12,618 nucleotides of DNA from Deltaproteobacteria bacterium (GTDB lineage: Bacteria; Myxococcota; Myxococcia; Myxococcales; Myxococcaceae). Under the pieces are notes generated by a model. That model saw only the letters and a list, made by a program, of their open reading frames with translations. It was not told the origin of the DNA and made no database searches. The translations under genes and the position numbers were made by a program. Positions 6,694 to 12,618 of the stretch are shown here, piece by piece. Position 1 is the stretch's first letter. Every line of letters starts with the position of its first letter. The stretch lies in assembly GCA_016875515.1 (NCBI GenBank), contig VGRA01000022.1, forward strand, positions 1-12,618, read 5' to 3'.

Positions 6694-7457
6694 GGCGCTC
6701 GTCAATTCCCGCCCTCCTGGCCTTGGCGCTGCTGCCCCTCACCGCGGGGGCAGGTCCCTTCGTGGTGCTGGACCCCGGTCACGGCGGCATCCACGAGGGG
6801 GCCATGGGCGTGGGCGGGGTGATGGAGAAGTCGCTCGCGCTCGAGTTCGCGTTCAAGGCCAAGGCCACGCTCGAGAAGGCCGGTTTCACGGTGGTGCTGA
6901 CGCGGGACCGGGATGTCCACGTCAAGCTCGTGGAGCGGGTGGCCTTCTCCAACGGACGGCGGCCGGACCTCTTCATCAGCCTGCACTGCAACAGCATGCC
7001 CACCCGCGCGCTGCGGGAGCGCTTCGCCGGCATCCAGACCTTCTTCCTCTCCGCGGACAGCAGCGGCGAGGAGGCGAAGCGGACCGCCTTGCGCGAAAAC
7101 ACCGAGGGGGCGCAGGCCGCAGCCCAGCCGCAGGGGGAGGACACGCTCGCGTTCATCCTCAAGGACCTGGCGCGCAGCGAGGCGCACCAGGACTCGTCCC
7201 GGCTCGCCGCAGCACTGCACGCCCGGCTGCTCGAGGCGAGCGGCGCGGAGGACCGCGGCGTGCAGCAGGCGCCGCTGTTCGTGCTGATGGGCATGGACGC
7301 CCCCGCGGCGCTGGTGGAGCTGGGCTTCATCGCCCACCCGGAGGAGGGCAAGCGGCTGCAGGAGGCCCCGTACCAGCAGAAGCTGGTGGACGGACTCGTC
7401 GCGGGCGTGAAGGACTTCCTGCAGGCGCGCGCGCGGGCAGCGGCACCCGTGCACTGA
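6690..7457 (+). CDS. Exported N-acetylmuramoyl-L-alanine amidase (Amidase_3 type)
   Basis: 255 residues. The enzyme cuts the bond between N-acetylmuramic acid and L-alanine in peptidoglycan, helping cell separation or wall turnover. A Sec signal peptide (about 1-22: RR then a Leu/Ala core) sends it to the periplasm. The zinc-binding and catalytic residues of the family are visible: His31 in LDPGHGG, Glu46 in MEKSLAL, His99 in SLHCNS and the catalytic Glu210 in ALVELGFI. There is no AMIN or SPOR domain, so it is a compact catalytic form. The region about 107-170 includes the usual insertion between the second His and the last Glu. The start ATG 6690 overlaps the upstream stop (ATGA), with AGGTGG five bases upstream. 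It is the last gene of the selD group; a separate promoter for rph follows. Confidence 0.93.
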   Translation: MRRSSIPALLALALLPLTAGAGPFVVLDPGHGGIHEGAMGVGGVMEKSLALEFAFKAKATLEKAGFTVVLTRDRDVHVKLVERVAFSNGRRPDLFISLHCNSMPTRALRERFAGIQTFFLSADSSGEEAKRTALRENTEGAQAAAQPQGEDTLAFILKDLARSEAHQDSSRLAAALHARLLEASGAEDRGVQQAPLFVLMGMDAPAALVELGFIAHPEEGKRLQEAPYQQKLVDGLVAGVKDFLQARARAAAPVH

Positions 7458-7481
7458 CAACGCGGGCAGGCGTGGTACACC
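7454..7481 (+). promoter_or_regulatory. Likely promoter of rph-rdgB
   Basis: CTGACA (7454-7459, five of six to TTGACA) is followed after 16 bases by TGG-TACACC, with a TGn extension (7473-7475) before the -10-like TACACC (7476-7481). It overlaps the stop codon of the amidase gene. A start about seven bases downstream would leave only two or three bases before ATG 7491; no Shine-Dalgarno is present, so the mRNA may be nearly leaderless. Confidence 0.45.
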
Positions 7482-7490
7482 CGCGCCCCC

Positions 7491-8207
7491 ATGCGCTCGT
7501 TCGACCGTTCCGCCCTCCAGACGCGTCCCGTCACCCTCACCCCCAACCCCAACCGCTACGCGGAGGGGTCGACGCTGGTTGAGTTCGGCCACACGCGCGT
7601 GCTGGTGACGTGCTCGGTGGAGGAGCGCGTGCCGCCGCACCTGCTCAACAAGGGGCAGGGCTGGGTGACGGCGGAGTACGGGATGTTGCCGCGCTCCACG
7701 CACACGCGCTCCCCGCGCGAGGCGGCCAAGGGCAAGCAGGGCGGGCGCACGCTCGAAATCCAGCGCCTCATCGGCCGCGCGCTGCGCTCGGCCGTGGACA
7801 TGAAGCAGCTGGGGGCACGCACCCTCACGCTGGACTGTGACGTGCTGCAGGCGGATGGCGGTACCCGCGTGGCGAGCATCACCGGCGCCTACGTGGCGCT
7901 CTCGCTCGCGCTCAGCGCGCTCAAGAAGAAGGGCGTCCTGTCCACGCTGCCCAAGCTGATGCCGGTGGCGGCCATCTCGGTGGGCATCGTGAAGGGCGAG
8001 GTGGTGGTGGACCTGGACTACGACGAGGACTCCACCGCGGAGGTGGACCTGAACCTCGTGGCGGACGGGGAGGGGCGCATCATCGAGGTGCAGGGCACCG
8101 CGGAGCACAAGGCGTTCGAGCGCAAGCAGCTGGACGCCATGGTGGACGCTGGCATGGGCGTCATCTCCCAGCTCATCCAGCTGCAGCAGCAGGCGCTCCA
8201 GCCGTGA
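7491..8207 (+). CDS. rph: Ribonuclease PH
   Basis: 238 residues, the usual length. RNase PH is a phosphorolytic 3'-to-5' exoribonuclease that trims tRNA 3' ends and releases nucleoside diphosphates; it forms a ring-shaped hexamer. Visible motifs: [11 protein letters not shown] (41-51), [17 protein letters not shown] (57-73), [13 protein letters not shown] (84-96) with phosphate-binding Arg86, LQADGGTR (119-126) with Arg126, and DEDSTAEVD (178-186), whose Asp180 and Asp186 match the metal-binding aspartates. The ending [10 protein letters not shown] is typical. It overlaps rdgB by four bases (GTGA), a pairing seen in many bacteria. The nearby tRNA genes lack CCA, so accurate 3' trimming before CCA addition matters in this organism. 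Confidence 0.97.
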   Translation: MRSFDRSALQTRPVTLTPNPNRYAEGSTLVEFGHTRVLVTCSVEERVPPHLLNKGQGWVTAEYGMLPRSTHTRSPREAAKGKQGGRTLEIQRLIGRALRSAVDMKQLGARTLTLDCDVLQADGGTRVASITGAYVALSLALSALKKKGVLSTLPKLMPVAAISVGIVKGEVVVDLDYDEDSTAEVDLNLVADGEGRIIEVQGTAEHKAFERKQLDAMVDAGMGVISQLIQLQQQALQP

Positions 8208-8803
8208 CGCGCGGGCGCCTGCTGTTCGCCACCACCAACCCGGGAAAGCTGGCGGAGCTGCGCGGGCTGGTGGGGGAGGCGCTGGAGGTGCTGTCGCTCG
8301 CGGACTTCCCCGGCGTGGGCGAGTCGCCCGAGGACGGGGACACCTTCGCCGCCAATGCGGAGCAGAAGGCGCTGTTCTACGCGCGGGCCGCGGGGGTGCC
8401 GGCGCTGGCAGATGACTCCGGGCTGTGCGTGGAAGCGCTCAGCGGTGCCCCGGGGGTGCGCTCGGCGCGCTATGTGCCCGGCACGGACGCGGACCGGTGG
8501 CGGGCACTTCTCACGGCACTCGAGGATGTCCCGGACGACCGCCGTGGCGCCGCCTTCCGCTGCGCGCTCTGCCTGGCGCTGCCCACCGGCAAGACGTGGC
8601 TGGAGGAGGGGGAGTGCCGCGGCCGGATTGCGCGGCAGCCCGTGGGCGAGGGGGGCTTCGGCTACGACCCGGTGTTCCAGCTTCCCAGCGGAAAGACCAT
8701 GGCGGAGCTGACCAAGGCCCAGAAGTCCGCCGTCTCCCACCGCGGCGAGGCCTTCCGGCGGATGCGACCGCACCTGGAGGCGCTGGCGGCCCCGCTGCGC
8801 TGA
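8204..8803 (+). CDS. rdgB: dITP/XTP pyrophosphatase (RdgB/HAM1 family)
   Basis: 199 residues. The enzyme hydrolyses non-canonical purine triphosphates (dITP, ITP, XTP) to monophosphate and pyrophosphate, keeping deaminated bases out of DNA and RNA. Family motifs are present: FATTNPGK (8-15), [11 protein letters not shown] (46-56), [11 protein letters not shown] (69-79), GARSARY-like GVRSARY (84-90), GGFGYDPVF (150-158) and SHRGEAF (178-184). The TFxENA motif reads TFAANA here, losing its usual Glu while keeping Asn51 and Lys55. The GTG start overlaps the rph stop (GTGA), so translation is coupled. The stop is seven bases from the convergent tRNA-Arg gene, and no terminator is seen between them. 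Confidence 0.96.
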   Translation: MTRGRLLFATTNPGKLAELRGLVGEALEVLSLADFPGVGESPEDGDTFAANAEQKALFYARAAGVPALADDSGLCVEALSGAPGVRSARYVPGTDADRWRALLTALEDVPDDRRGAAFRCALCLALPTGKTWLEEGECRGRIARQPVGEGGFGYDPVFQLPSGKTMAELTKAQKSAVSHRGEAFRRMRPHLEALAAPLR

Positions 8804-8810
8804 AAAGAAG

Positions 8811-8884
8811 CGCGCTCGGAGGGATTCGAACCCCCGACCCTTGGCTTCGAAGGCCAATGCTCTATCCAGCTGAGCTACGAGCGC
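8811..8884 (-). tRNA. tRNA-Arg (UCG)
   Basis: A full cloverleaf on the minus strand: acceptor GCGCTCG/CGAGCGC, discriminator G, D arm AGCTC...GAGC, anticodon stem TTGGC/GCCAA around loop CTTCGAA (anticodon TCG), and T arm with TTCGAAT. The 3' end is followed by CTT, so CCA is not encoded. It lies seven bases beyond rdgB, in convergent orientation, and is very similar to tRNA-Arg(UCU) at 9765. Confidence 0.97.
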
Positions 8885-8911
8885 AGAAGGGGGCTGTGGG
8901 GAGGAAAGGTG

Positions 8912-8985
8912 GGCGACCAACCGGGCTTGAACCGGTAACCCCTGGAGTCACAGTCCAGTGCTCTGCCAATTGAGCTATGATCGCC
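8912..8985 (-). tRNA. tRNA-His (GUG)
   Basis: Cloverleaf on the minus strand with the His-specific extra G at -1 (8985) opposite C73 (8912), acceptor GCGATCA/TGGTCGC, anticodon stem CTGGA/TCCAG, loop CTGTGAC (anticodon GTG) and T loop TTCAAGC. CCA is not encoded. It is probably cotranscribed with the tRNA-Arg(UCG) 27 bases downstream. Confidence 0.96.
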
Positions 8986-9019
8986 GTCCGCCCTGCCAAC
9001 CACCTGCAACGGGCCGCGG

Positions 9020-9048
9020 TGAGTACCCAATATCGGGCGCTCCCGCAA
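9020..9048 (-). promoter_or_regulatory. Possible promoter for tRNA-His / tRNA-Arg(UCG)
   Basis: On the minus strand TTGCGG (9048-9043) and TACTCA (9025-9020) are 17 bases apart, followed by a GC-rich stretch before the tRNA-His 5' end at 8985. The -35 is a fair match, the -10 weak; location and direction make it plausible. Confidence 0.3.
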
Positions 9049-9049
9049 G

Positions 9050-9070
9050 CCCGGAATCCGGGGGGTTTTT
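9050..9070 (+). terminator. Weak hairpin followed by T5, possible terminator
   Basis: CCCGG (9050-9054), loop AAT, CCGGG (9058-9062), then GGG and five T (9066-9070). It could stop plus-strand transcription from rph-rdgB that has run antisense through the two tRNA genes, before vapB begins. The stem is only five pairs, so confidence is low. Confidence 0.3.
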
Positions 9071-9098
9071 GATAGTCCTCTCCGTTCGTCTGCTTGCG

Positions 9099-9106
9099 CG
9101 TATACG
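9099..9106 (+). promoter_or_regulatory. Palindrome CGTATACG, candidate -10/operator of vapBC
   Basis: The perfect palindrome CGTATACG contains TATAC, a -10-like core, and lies just before the vapB ribosome binding site (GGAGG, 9108-9112). Ribbon-helix-helix antitoxins usually repress their own operon by binding palindromes that overlap the promoter. No clear -35 is seen at the right distance. Confidence 0.35.
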
Positions 9107-9118
9107 TGGAGGTGCCCC

Positions 9119-9349
9119 ATGGCGCAGGTGACGCTCTACATGGACGAGGACACGTTGGCGCGGGTCCGCGAGGCCGCCGAGGAGGCGGGCGTCTCGGTCA
9201 GTGCCTGGGTCTCCGAGTTGGTCCGGGAGCGGACGCGGAACGAGTGGCCGCCCGGCGTGGCAGACCTGGCGGGGGCCTGGCCGGACCTCCCCTTGGCGGA
9301 GGACCTGCGGGCCGGCGGGGGCGAGGACACGCCGCGCGAGAAGCCCTGA
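9119..9349 (+). CDS. vapB: Ribbon-helix-helix antitoxin (VapB-type)
   Basis: 76 residues. The N-terminus fits a ribbon-helix-helix DNA-binding fold: strand QVTLYMDED (3-11), helix TLARVREAAEEAG (12-24), turn, helix SVSAWVSELVRERT (26-39). The C-terminal tail (about 43-76, Pro/Gly/acidic) would bind and block the toxin. The start has GGAGG six bases upstream. Its TGA shares one base with the toxin ATG (TGATG), the usual coupling in toxin-antitoxin operons. The name VapB rests on the partner; by fold it could also be called CopG/Arc-like. Confidence 0.88.
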   Translation: MAQVTLYMDEDTLARVREAAEEAGVSVSAWVSELVRERTRNEWPPGVADLAGAWPDLPLAEDLRAGGGEDTPREKP

Positions 9350-9753
9350 TGTTCCTCCTGGACACCAACACCCTCGTCTATTTCTTCCGGGGGGAGGGGG
9401 ACGTGGCGCGCCGGCTGCTCGGGCTCCCGCCCACGACCATCCTCGTCCCCGCCGTGGTGGTGTACGAGCTGGAGACGGGCCTCGCGAAGTCCACGGACGG
9501 CTCCCGCCGCAGAAAGCAGCTGGAGTCGCAGCTCTCGGCGGTGAAGGTGGTCCCCTTCGGCCTCGAGGAGGCGCGCGCGGCGGCGAAGGTCCGGGCCCGG
9601 CTGGAGTCGGAGGGGGTGCCCATCGGGCCGCTGGACACGCTCATCGCGGGCACGGCGCTCGTCCACCGGGCGGTGCTCGTGTCCCGCAACACGTGGGAGT
9701 TCGGGCGCGTGGCAGGGCTCCGGGTCGAGAACTGGTACGACCCGGCGCCGTAG
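9349..9753 (+). CDS. vapC: PIN-domain toxin VapC (endoribonuclease)
   Basis: 134 residues, typical for VapC. PIN-domain acidic residues are visible: Asp5 in LLDTN, Glu40 in VVYELETG and Asp96 in PLDTLIAG; Asn114 in VSRNTWEFGRV takes the fourth position. The ending VAGLRVENW is common in this toxin group. VapC enzymes use magnesium to cut RNA, in studied cases initiator or other tRNAs or 23S rRNA; the target here is unknown. The gene overlaps the antitoxin stop by one base. It ends 11 bases before the convergent tRNA-Arg(UCU) 3' end, so the module sits wholly inside a tRNA cluster. Base composition matches the surroundings, so any transfer is not recent or came from a similar genome. Confidence 0.94.
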   Translation: MFLLDTNTLVYFFRGEGDVARRLLGLPPTTILVPAVVVYELETGLAKSTDGSRRRKQLESQLSAVKVVPFGLEEARAAAKVRARLESEGVPIGPLDTLIAGTALVHRAVLVSRNTWEFGRVAGLRVENWYDPAP

Positions 9754-9764
9754 GCCTGCGCCAA

Positions 9765-9838
9765 CGCGCCCGGCGGGATTCGAACCCACGACCCTTGGCT
9801 TAGAAGGCCAATGCTCTGTCCAACTGAGCTACGGGCGC
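9765..9838 (-). tRNA. tRNA-Arg (UCU)
   Basis: Cloverleaf on the minus strand: acceptor GCGCCCG/CGGGCGC, discriminator G, anticodon stem TTGGC/GCCAA with loop CTTCTAA (anticodon TCT, reading AGA/AGG), T loop TTCGAAT. CCA is not encoded. It differs from tRNA-Arg(UCG) at 8811 at seven positions by eye, one of which is the anticodon change. Confidence 0.97.
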
Positions 9839-9854
9839 ACGGGCCTTCCGGATG

Positions 9855-9928
9855 TCGGGGCGACAGGATTCGAACCTGCGACCTCCTGCGCCCAAGGCAG
9901 GCGCGCTACCAGACTGCGCTACGCCCCG
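9855..9928 (-). tRNA. tRNA-Pro (UGG)
   Basis: Cloverleaf on the minus strand: acceptor CGGGGCG/CGCCCCG, discriminator A, D arm GCGC...GCGC, anticodon stem CCTGC/GCAGG with loop CTTGGGC (anticodon TGG), T loop TTCGAAT. The 3' end continues CAT, so CCA is not encoded. It lies 16 bases upstream of tRNA-Arg(UCU), probably in one transcript. Confidence 0.97.
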
Positions 9929-10002
9929 ACCAGGAAGGACCGTCACAACGGCTGTGCGTTCTCTCCCATGCGGAGGAACAACACAAGCGCGGATCTGGAT
10001 CA

Positions 10003-10032
10003 TTGACAGCCCGACAACGGATCGGTTAGAAG
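10003..10032 (+). promoter_or_regulatory. Strong sigma-70 type promoter for tRNA-Lys
   Basis: A perfect TTGACA (10003-10008) is followed after 18 bases by TAGAAG (10027-10032, four of six to TATAAT). The GC-rich stretch just after the -10 resembles the discriminator of stable-RNA promoters under stringent control. The tRNA-Lys 5' end lies 21 bases after the -10. Confidence 0.65.
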
Positions 10033-10053
10033 CCGCGCCGCCAAAATCGGTAA

Positions 10054-10126
10054 GGGAGCGTAGCTCAATTGGCAGAGCAATGGACTCTTAATCCATAGGT
10101 TGTGGGTTCGATTCCCTCCGCTCTCA
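10054..10126 (+). tRNA. tRNA-Lys (CUU)
   Basis: Cloverleaf: acceptor GGGAGCG/CGCTCTC with one G-U pair, discriminator A, anticodon stem ATGGA/TCCAT with loop CTCTTAA (anticodon CTT), T loop TTCGATT. CCA is not encoded (AGT follows the discriminator). Confidence 0.97.
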
Positions 10127-10136
10127 AGTTCACCGG

Positions 10137-10175
10137 GGCCGGCGAGTTCAAAAGACTCGCCGGCCTCGTCCTTTT
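10137..10175 (+). terminator. Intrinsic terminator or attenuator between tRNA-Lys and tRNA-Leu
   Basis: GGCCGGCGAGT (10137-10147) and ACTCGCCGGCC (10155-10165) form a perfect 11-bp stem around a seven-base A-rich loop, followed by TCGTCCTTTTCT. It should end tRNA-Lys transcription, perhaps incompletely because the T tract is broken. No promoter is visible in the 33 bases between it and tRNA-Leu, so tRNA-Leu and tig may depend partly on read-through. Confidence 0.8.
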
Positions 10176-10208
10176 CTGGGACCTTCACGCCCCCCAACTT
10201 TCCACCCC

Positions 10209-10290
10209 GGGCGGGTGGCGAAACTGGTAGACGCGCCAGACTTAGGATCTGGTTCCGCAAGGAGTGAGGGTTCGAGTCCCTCCCCGCCCA
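10209..10290 (+). tRNA. tRNA-Leu (UAG)
   Basis: An 82-base class II cloverleaf: acceptor GGGCGGG/CCCGCCC, discriminator A (10290), anticodon stem CCAGA/TCTGG with loop CTTAGGA (anticodon TAG), a long variable arm (TTCCGCAAGGAG) and T loop TTCGAGT. CCA is not encoded. Only 29 bases separate it from the tig start, so it is very likely cotranscribed with tig. Confidence 0.97.
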
Positions 10291-10319
10291 TCACCCGCAC
10301 CGCAACGAGGCACACGACC

Positions 10320-11555
10320 ATGAAGGTGAACGTCGAGACGCTGTCTTCCATCGAGCGCAAGCTGTCCATCGAGGTGGACGCCGCCGTGGTCTCCGCGGAG
10401 CTGGACCTGGCCTACACGGCGCTGTCCCACCGCGTGAAGGTCCCCGGCTTCCGCCCCGGCAAGGTGCCCCGGCGCATCCTCGAGCAGCGCTTCAAGGCCC
10501 AGGTCCACGACGACGTGGCCCAGCGCGTGGCCGAGCGCGCCTACGCGCAGGCCGTCACCGAGCAGAAGCTCCCCGTGGTGGACAGCCCCCGCGTGAGCAA
10601 CCCGCCGCTCGTGCCGAACGCGCCGTTCACCTTTGAGGCCCGCGTGCAGGTGCGCCCGCAGGTGGAGCCGAAGGAGTACGCCGGCCTGAAGCTCTCCCGC
10701 CACGTGGTGAAGGTGGACGAGGGCAAGGTGGACGAGCAGCTCAAGCGGCTGCAGGACGCCAACACCAAGCTGGAGGCCATTGCCGGCCGTGGCGTGGCGG
10801 CCACCGGCGACTTCGCCACCATCGACTACACCGTGTCCGTGGACGGCAAGCCGCTGTCCAACGCCGCGGGCGAGGGCACCGTGGTGGAGGTGGCCGCAGG
10901 CGAGCTGCTCAAGGGCAACATCGAGGCGCTCGCCGGGCTGAAGGTGGGCGAGCAGCGCGACGTGGCCTTCACCTTTCCGGCGGACTACCCGGCCGATGAG
11001 GCCAAGGGGAAGGCGGCGCTCTTCCACTGCACGCTCAAGGGGCTGCAGCACAAGGTGGCCCCCGCCCTGGACGACGCGTTCGCCAAGCAGGTGGAGGGCG
11101 GCGAGACGCTGGAGGAGCTCAAGGGCCGCATCCGCAAGGACCTGGAGGAGGGGGAGAAGTCCCGCCTCGCCATTTCCGAGCGCGAGGAGCTGCTCAAGGC
11201 CCTCTCCGCGAAGAACCCGTTCGACGTCCCCTCCGCCATGGTGGAGCGCGGGATCGACTTCATGCTGCGCGGGGCGCTCAGCTCCATGATGGACCGCGGC
11301 ATGGACCCGCGCATGATGAACCTGGACTTCGGCCGGCTGCGCGAGGAACTGCGCGACAAGGCGGAACTGGAGGTGCGCGGCTCGCTGCTGCTCGAGGCCA
11401 TCGCGGACAAGGAGAAGCTGTCCGTGACGGACGAGGAGCTGGAGGCCGCTGCCAAGGCCCGCAACCTGTCCACGGATGACCAGAAAGAGGGGTTGCGCCA
11501 GCGACTCCGCGAGGACAAGGCGGTTGAATTCGTGAAGGCGAAGGCGTCCTACTAG
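10320..11555 (+). CDS. tig: Trigger factor (ribosome-associated chaperone, peptidyl-prolyl isomerase)
   Basis: 411 residues. Trigger factor sits at the ribosome exit tunnel and shields nascent chains. The N-terminal ribosome-binding domain (about 1-115) contains the signature GFRPGK (43-48). The PPIase (FKBP-like) domain spans roughly 155-240 ([30 protein letters not shown]). The helical C-terminal chaperone domain follows (about 250-411), with a Met-rich stretch [11 protein letters not shown] (about 293-303). The true start is ATG 10320 with GAGG nine bases upstream; the frame is open further upstream only because it passes through tRNA-Leu. It lies 32 bases before clpP, probably in one operon. 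Confidence 0.97.
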   Translation: MKVNVETLSSIERKLSIEVDAAVVSAELDLAYTALSHRVKVPGFRPGKVPRRILEQRFKAQVHDDVAQRVAERAYAQAVTEQKLPVVDSPRVSNPPLVPNAPFTFEARVQVRPQVEPKEYAGLKLSRHVVKVDEGKVDEQLKRLQDANTKLEAIAGRGVAATGDFATIDYTVSVDGKPLSNAAGEGTVVEVAAGELLKGNIEALAGLKVGEQRDVAFTFPADYPADEAKGKAALFHCTLKGLQHKVAPALDDAFAKQVEGGETLEELKGRIRKDLEEGEKSRLAISEREELLKALSAKNPFDVPSAMVERGIDFMLRGALSSMMDRGMDPRMMNLDFGRLREELRDKAELEVRGSLLLEAIADKEKLSVTDEELEAAAKARNLSTDDQKEGLRQRLREDKAVEFVKAKASY

Positions 11556-11587
11556 CGCCCCCACGCTGCACCCCTGGAGACCCCCGC

Positions 11588-12205
11588 ATGTCCTACCTGA
11601 TTCCCACCGTCCTCGAGCAGACCCACCGCGGCGAGCGCGCCTACGACATCTACAGCCGCCTGCTGAAGGACCGCATCATCCTGCTCGGCACGGAGATCAA
11701 CGACGACGTGGCCAACGTCATCGTGGCGCAGTTGCTGTTCCTCGAGTCCGACGACCCGGACAAGGACATCAACATCTACATCAACTCCCCGGGCGGCTCC
11801 GTCACGGCGGGCCTGGCCATCTACGACACCATGCAGTACGTGAAGCCCAAGGTGTCCACCATCTGCGTGGGGCAGGCGGCCTCCATGGGCGCGGTGCTGC
11901 TGCTCGCCGGCGCCAAGGGGAAGCGGTACTCGCTGCCCAACTCCCGCATCATGATCCACCAGCCCATGGGCGGCGCCCGCGGGCAGGCCACGGACATCGA
12001 CATCCAGGCGAAGGAGATCCTCCGGATGCGGGCGAAGCTGAACGAGCTCATCGTCAAGCACACCGGCACGCCGCTGGACCGCGTGGAGCGCGACACCGAG
12101 CGCGACTACTTCATGGGCCCGGTGGAGGCGAAGCAGTACGGCATCATCGACGAGGTGGTGGCCCAAAAGCCCAAGAGCGAGGGCAAGCCCGAGGAAAAGA
12201 AGTAG
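11588..12205 (+). CDS. clpP: ATP-dependent Clp protease proteolytic subunit ClpP
   Basis: 205 residues, the standard length. ClpP forms a barrel of two heptamer rings and degrades proteins fed by ClpX or ClpA. The Ser-His-Asp triad is visible: Ser99 in GQAASMG, His124 in MIHQPMGG and Asp173 in ERDYFM. Also present are the oxyanion-hole SPGGSV (67-72) and the N-terminal [20 protein letters not shown]. The start ATG has GGAGA upstream (11576-11580). It follows tig directly, as in many proteobacteria, but the gene after it is not clpX. Confidence 0.98.
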   Translation: MSYLIPTVLEQTHRGERAYDIYSRLLKDRIILLGTEINDDVANVIVAQLLFLESDDPDKDINIYINSPGGSVTAGLAIYDTMQYVKPKVSTICVGQAASMGAVLLLAGAKGKRYSLPNSRIMIHQPMGGARGQATDIDIQAKEILRMRAKLNELIVKHTGTPLDRVERDTERDYFMGPVEAKQYGIIDEVVAQKPKSEGKPEEKK

Positions 12206-12207
12206 AT

Positions 12208-12217
12208 TAAGGAGGAC
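12208..12217 (+). promoter_or_regulatory. Orphan strong Shine-Dalgarno (TAAGGAGGAC) after clpP
   Basis: TAAGGAGG is a near-perfect complement of the 16S rRNA 3' end, three bases after the clpP stop. The next in-frame starts are too far away: GTG 12232 (15 bases from the SD core) and ATG 12244 (27 bases). It may be a leftover from an earlier neighbour, or support a start I have not recognised. Confidence 0.4.
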
Positions 12218-12225
12218 CAAACGCT

Positions 12226-12233
12226 GGTAGGGT
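12226..12233 (+). promoter_or_regulatory. Possible extended -10 of the lipoprotein gene (TGGTAGGGT)
   Basis: TGG-TAGGGT begins at 12225 and matches the TGnTAnnnT extended -10 pattern. It ends ten bases before ATG 12244. No -35 is evident. The same GGTA at this distance from ATG occurs before selD and rph. Confidence 0.3.
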
Positions 12234-12243
12234 GCACGGCGCC

Positions 12244-12618
12244 ATGCGACCTTCCCTGCTGCTGTTCGTTGTCACTTCTGCCGCGCTGCTGGGCGGCTGC
12301 TTCAAGGACGTCCCCTGCAAGGCGCCTGTCTGCAGCGAGGGTGAGACCGCGGCGGGGGCCTGCGACGCCTCCGACCGCGGCTGCCGCACCCTCGAGGTAT
12401 GTGGCCTGGTGGTGCACTGCCGTGCCGCCCCCGTCACCTGCACCGCACAGCCGACGTGCGCGGAGGGAGAGGTGCCCGGCGGGGCCTGCGGCGCCGGGGA
12501 GCCCGGCTGCCGCAGCGTCAGCTTGTGCGGCACCACGGTGCACTGCCGTGCCGAGGCCCAGTGCAGGGCTGCGCCCGCGTGCGAGCCGGACGAAGAGGCG
12601 GGGAGCGCGTGCGCCGCC
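12244..12618 (+). CDS. Cys-rich repeat lipoprotein, N-terminal part (runs off right edge)
   Basis: 125 codons are visible and the frame is open at the window end. A lipoprotein signal peptide is clear: Arg2, hydrophobic core LLLFVV-x-x-AALL (5-16), lipobox LGGC with Cys19 as the lipid-bearing residue. The mature part consists of tandem repeats of exactly 41 residues, starting at Cys25, Cys66 and Cys107. Each has cysteines at offsets 0, 5 or 6, 15 or 16, 22 or 23, 28 or 29 and 34 or 35. The consensus is roughly C-x(4,5)-C-x-EGE-x4-G-x-C-x6-GCR-x4-CG-x3-HCRA. I do not recognise the family; a disulfide-rich surface or outer-membrane lipoprotein is likely. GTG 12232 is an in-frame alternative start adding four residues. 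Confidence 0.8.
   Translation, partial: MRPSLLLFVVTSAALLGGCFKDVPCKAPVCSEGETAAGACDASDRGCRTLEVCGLVVHCRAAPVTCTAQPTCAEGEVPGGACGAGEPGCRSVSLCGTTVHCRAEAQCRAAPACEPDEEAGSACAA

Noticed and set aside
4189..6705. An 838-codon minus-strand open frame opposite selD and the membrane protein
   Set aside because: Low-complexity His/Arg/Gly/Val composition; the plus strand has well-conserved proteins here.
10215..10319. A 35-residue N-terminal extension of trigger factor
   Set aside because: This stretch is mostly tRNA-Leu; the family start MKVNVE at ATG 10320 has a ribosome binding site.
10242..11564. A long minus-strand open frame opposite tig
   Set aside because: Shadow of tig, with typical complement composition.
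1..12618. CRISPR arrays, insertion sequences, prophage genes or rRNA
   Set aside because: No spaced direct repeats, transposase or phage proteins, or rRNA-like sequence were seen on either strand.

Overview
The window is very GC-rich, uses GTG as well as ATG starts, and carries a Hanks-type Ser/Thr kinase with a long Pro/Ala linker and one membrane helix. Its six tRNA genes all lack an encoded CCA. Together with the gene content this points to a myxobacterium (Myxococcota, Myxococcus/Archangium-like); that is inference, since no search was run.

Layout. Bases 1-3860 (minus strand) read kinase, then a Cys-rich secreted protein of unknown function, then the first 45 residues of an MFS transporter. 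The three are tightly spaced and probably form one operon, with a promoter and a palindrome at 3872-3901. Divergently, on the plus strand, lies a C-terminally truncated Uma2-like nuclease gene (3963-4520).

The main discovery is at 4567-5613: selD (selenophosphate synthetase) with an in-frame TGA at codon 17, exactly the catalytic Cys/Sec position. A perfect 8-bp hairpin of bacterial SECIS type follows it. Ordinary gene calling loses the first 35 residues, including the active site. So the protein that makes the selenium donor is itself a selenoprotein, and the organism must encode the Sec machinery elsewhere. Two genes follow on the same strand: a multi-pass membrane protein with intramembrane His motifs (unknown function) and an exported N-acetylmuramoyl-L-alanine amidase (ATGA overlap). 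Next come rph and rdgB (GTGA overlap) behind their own promoter.

Bases 8811-10290 are a tRNA island: Arg(UCG) and His on minus, then a vapBC toxin-antitoxin pair on plus, then Arg(UCU) and Pro on minus, then Lys(CUU) and Leu(UAG) on plus. The two tRNA-Arg genes differ at only 7 of 74 positions and form direct repeats around tRNA-His and vapBC. tRNA-Leu lies 29 bases before tig (trigger factor), followed by clpP, giving a protein folding and turnover module. Where clpX is usually found there is instead a lipoprotein gene with exact 41-residue Cys-rich repeats, running off the right edge.

How the genes work together: kinase, secreted protein and MFS look like a sensor/export unit. selD supplies selenophosphate for Sec-tRNA and possibly 2-selenouridine tRNA. 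rph trims tRNA 3' ends and rdgB cleans the nucleotide pool. tig and clpP handle nascent chains and proteolysis. No stretch longer than about 300 bases lacks a gene; the largest gaps are 8986-9118 and 9929-10053, and both hold regulatory signals.
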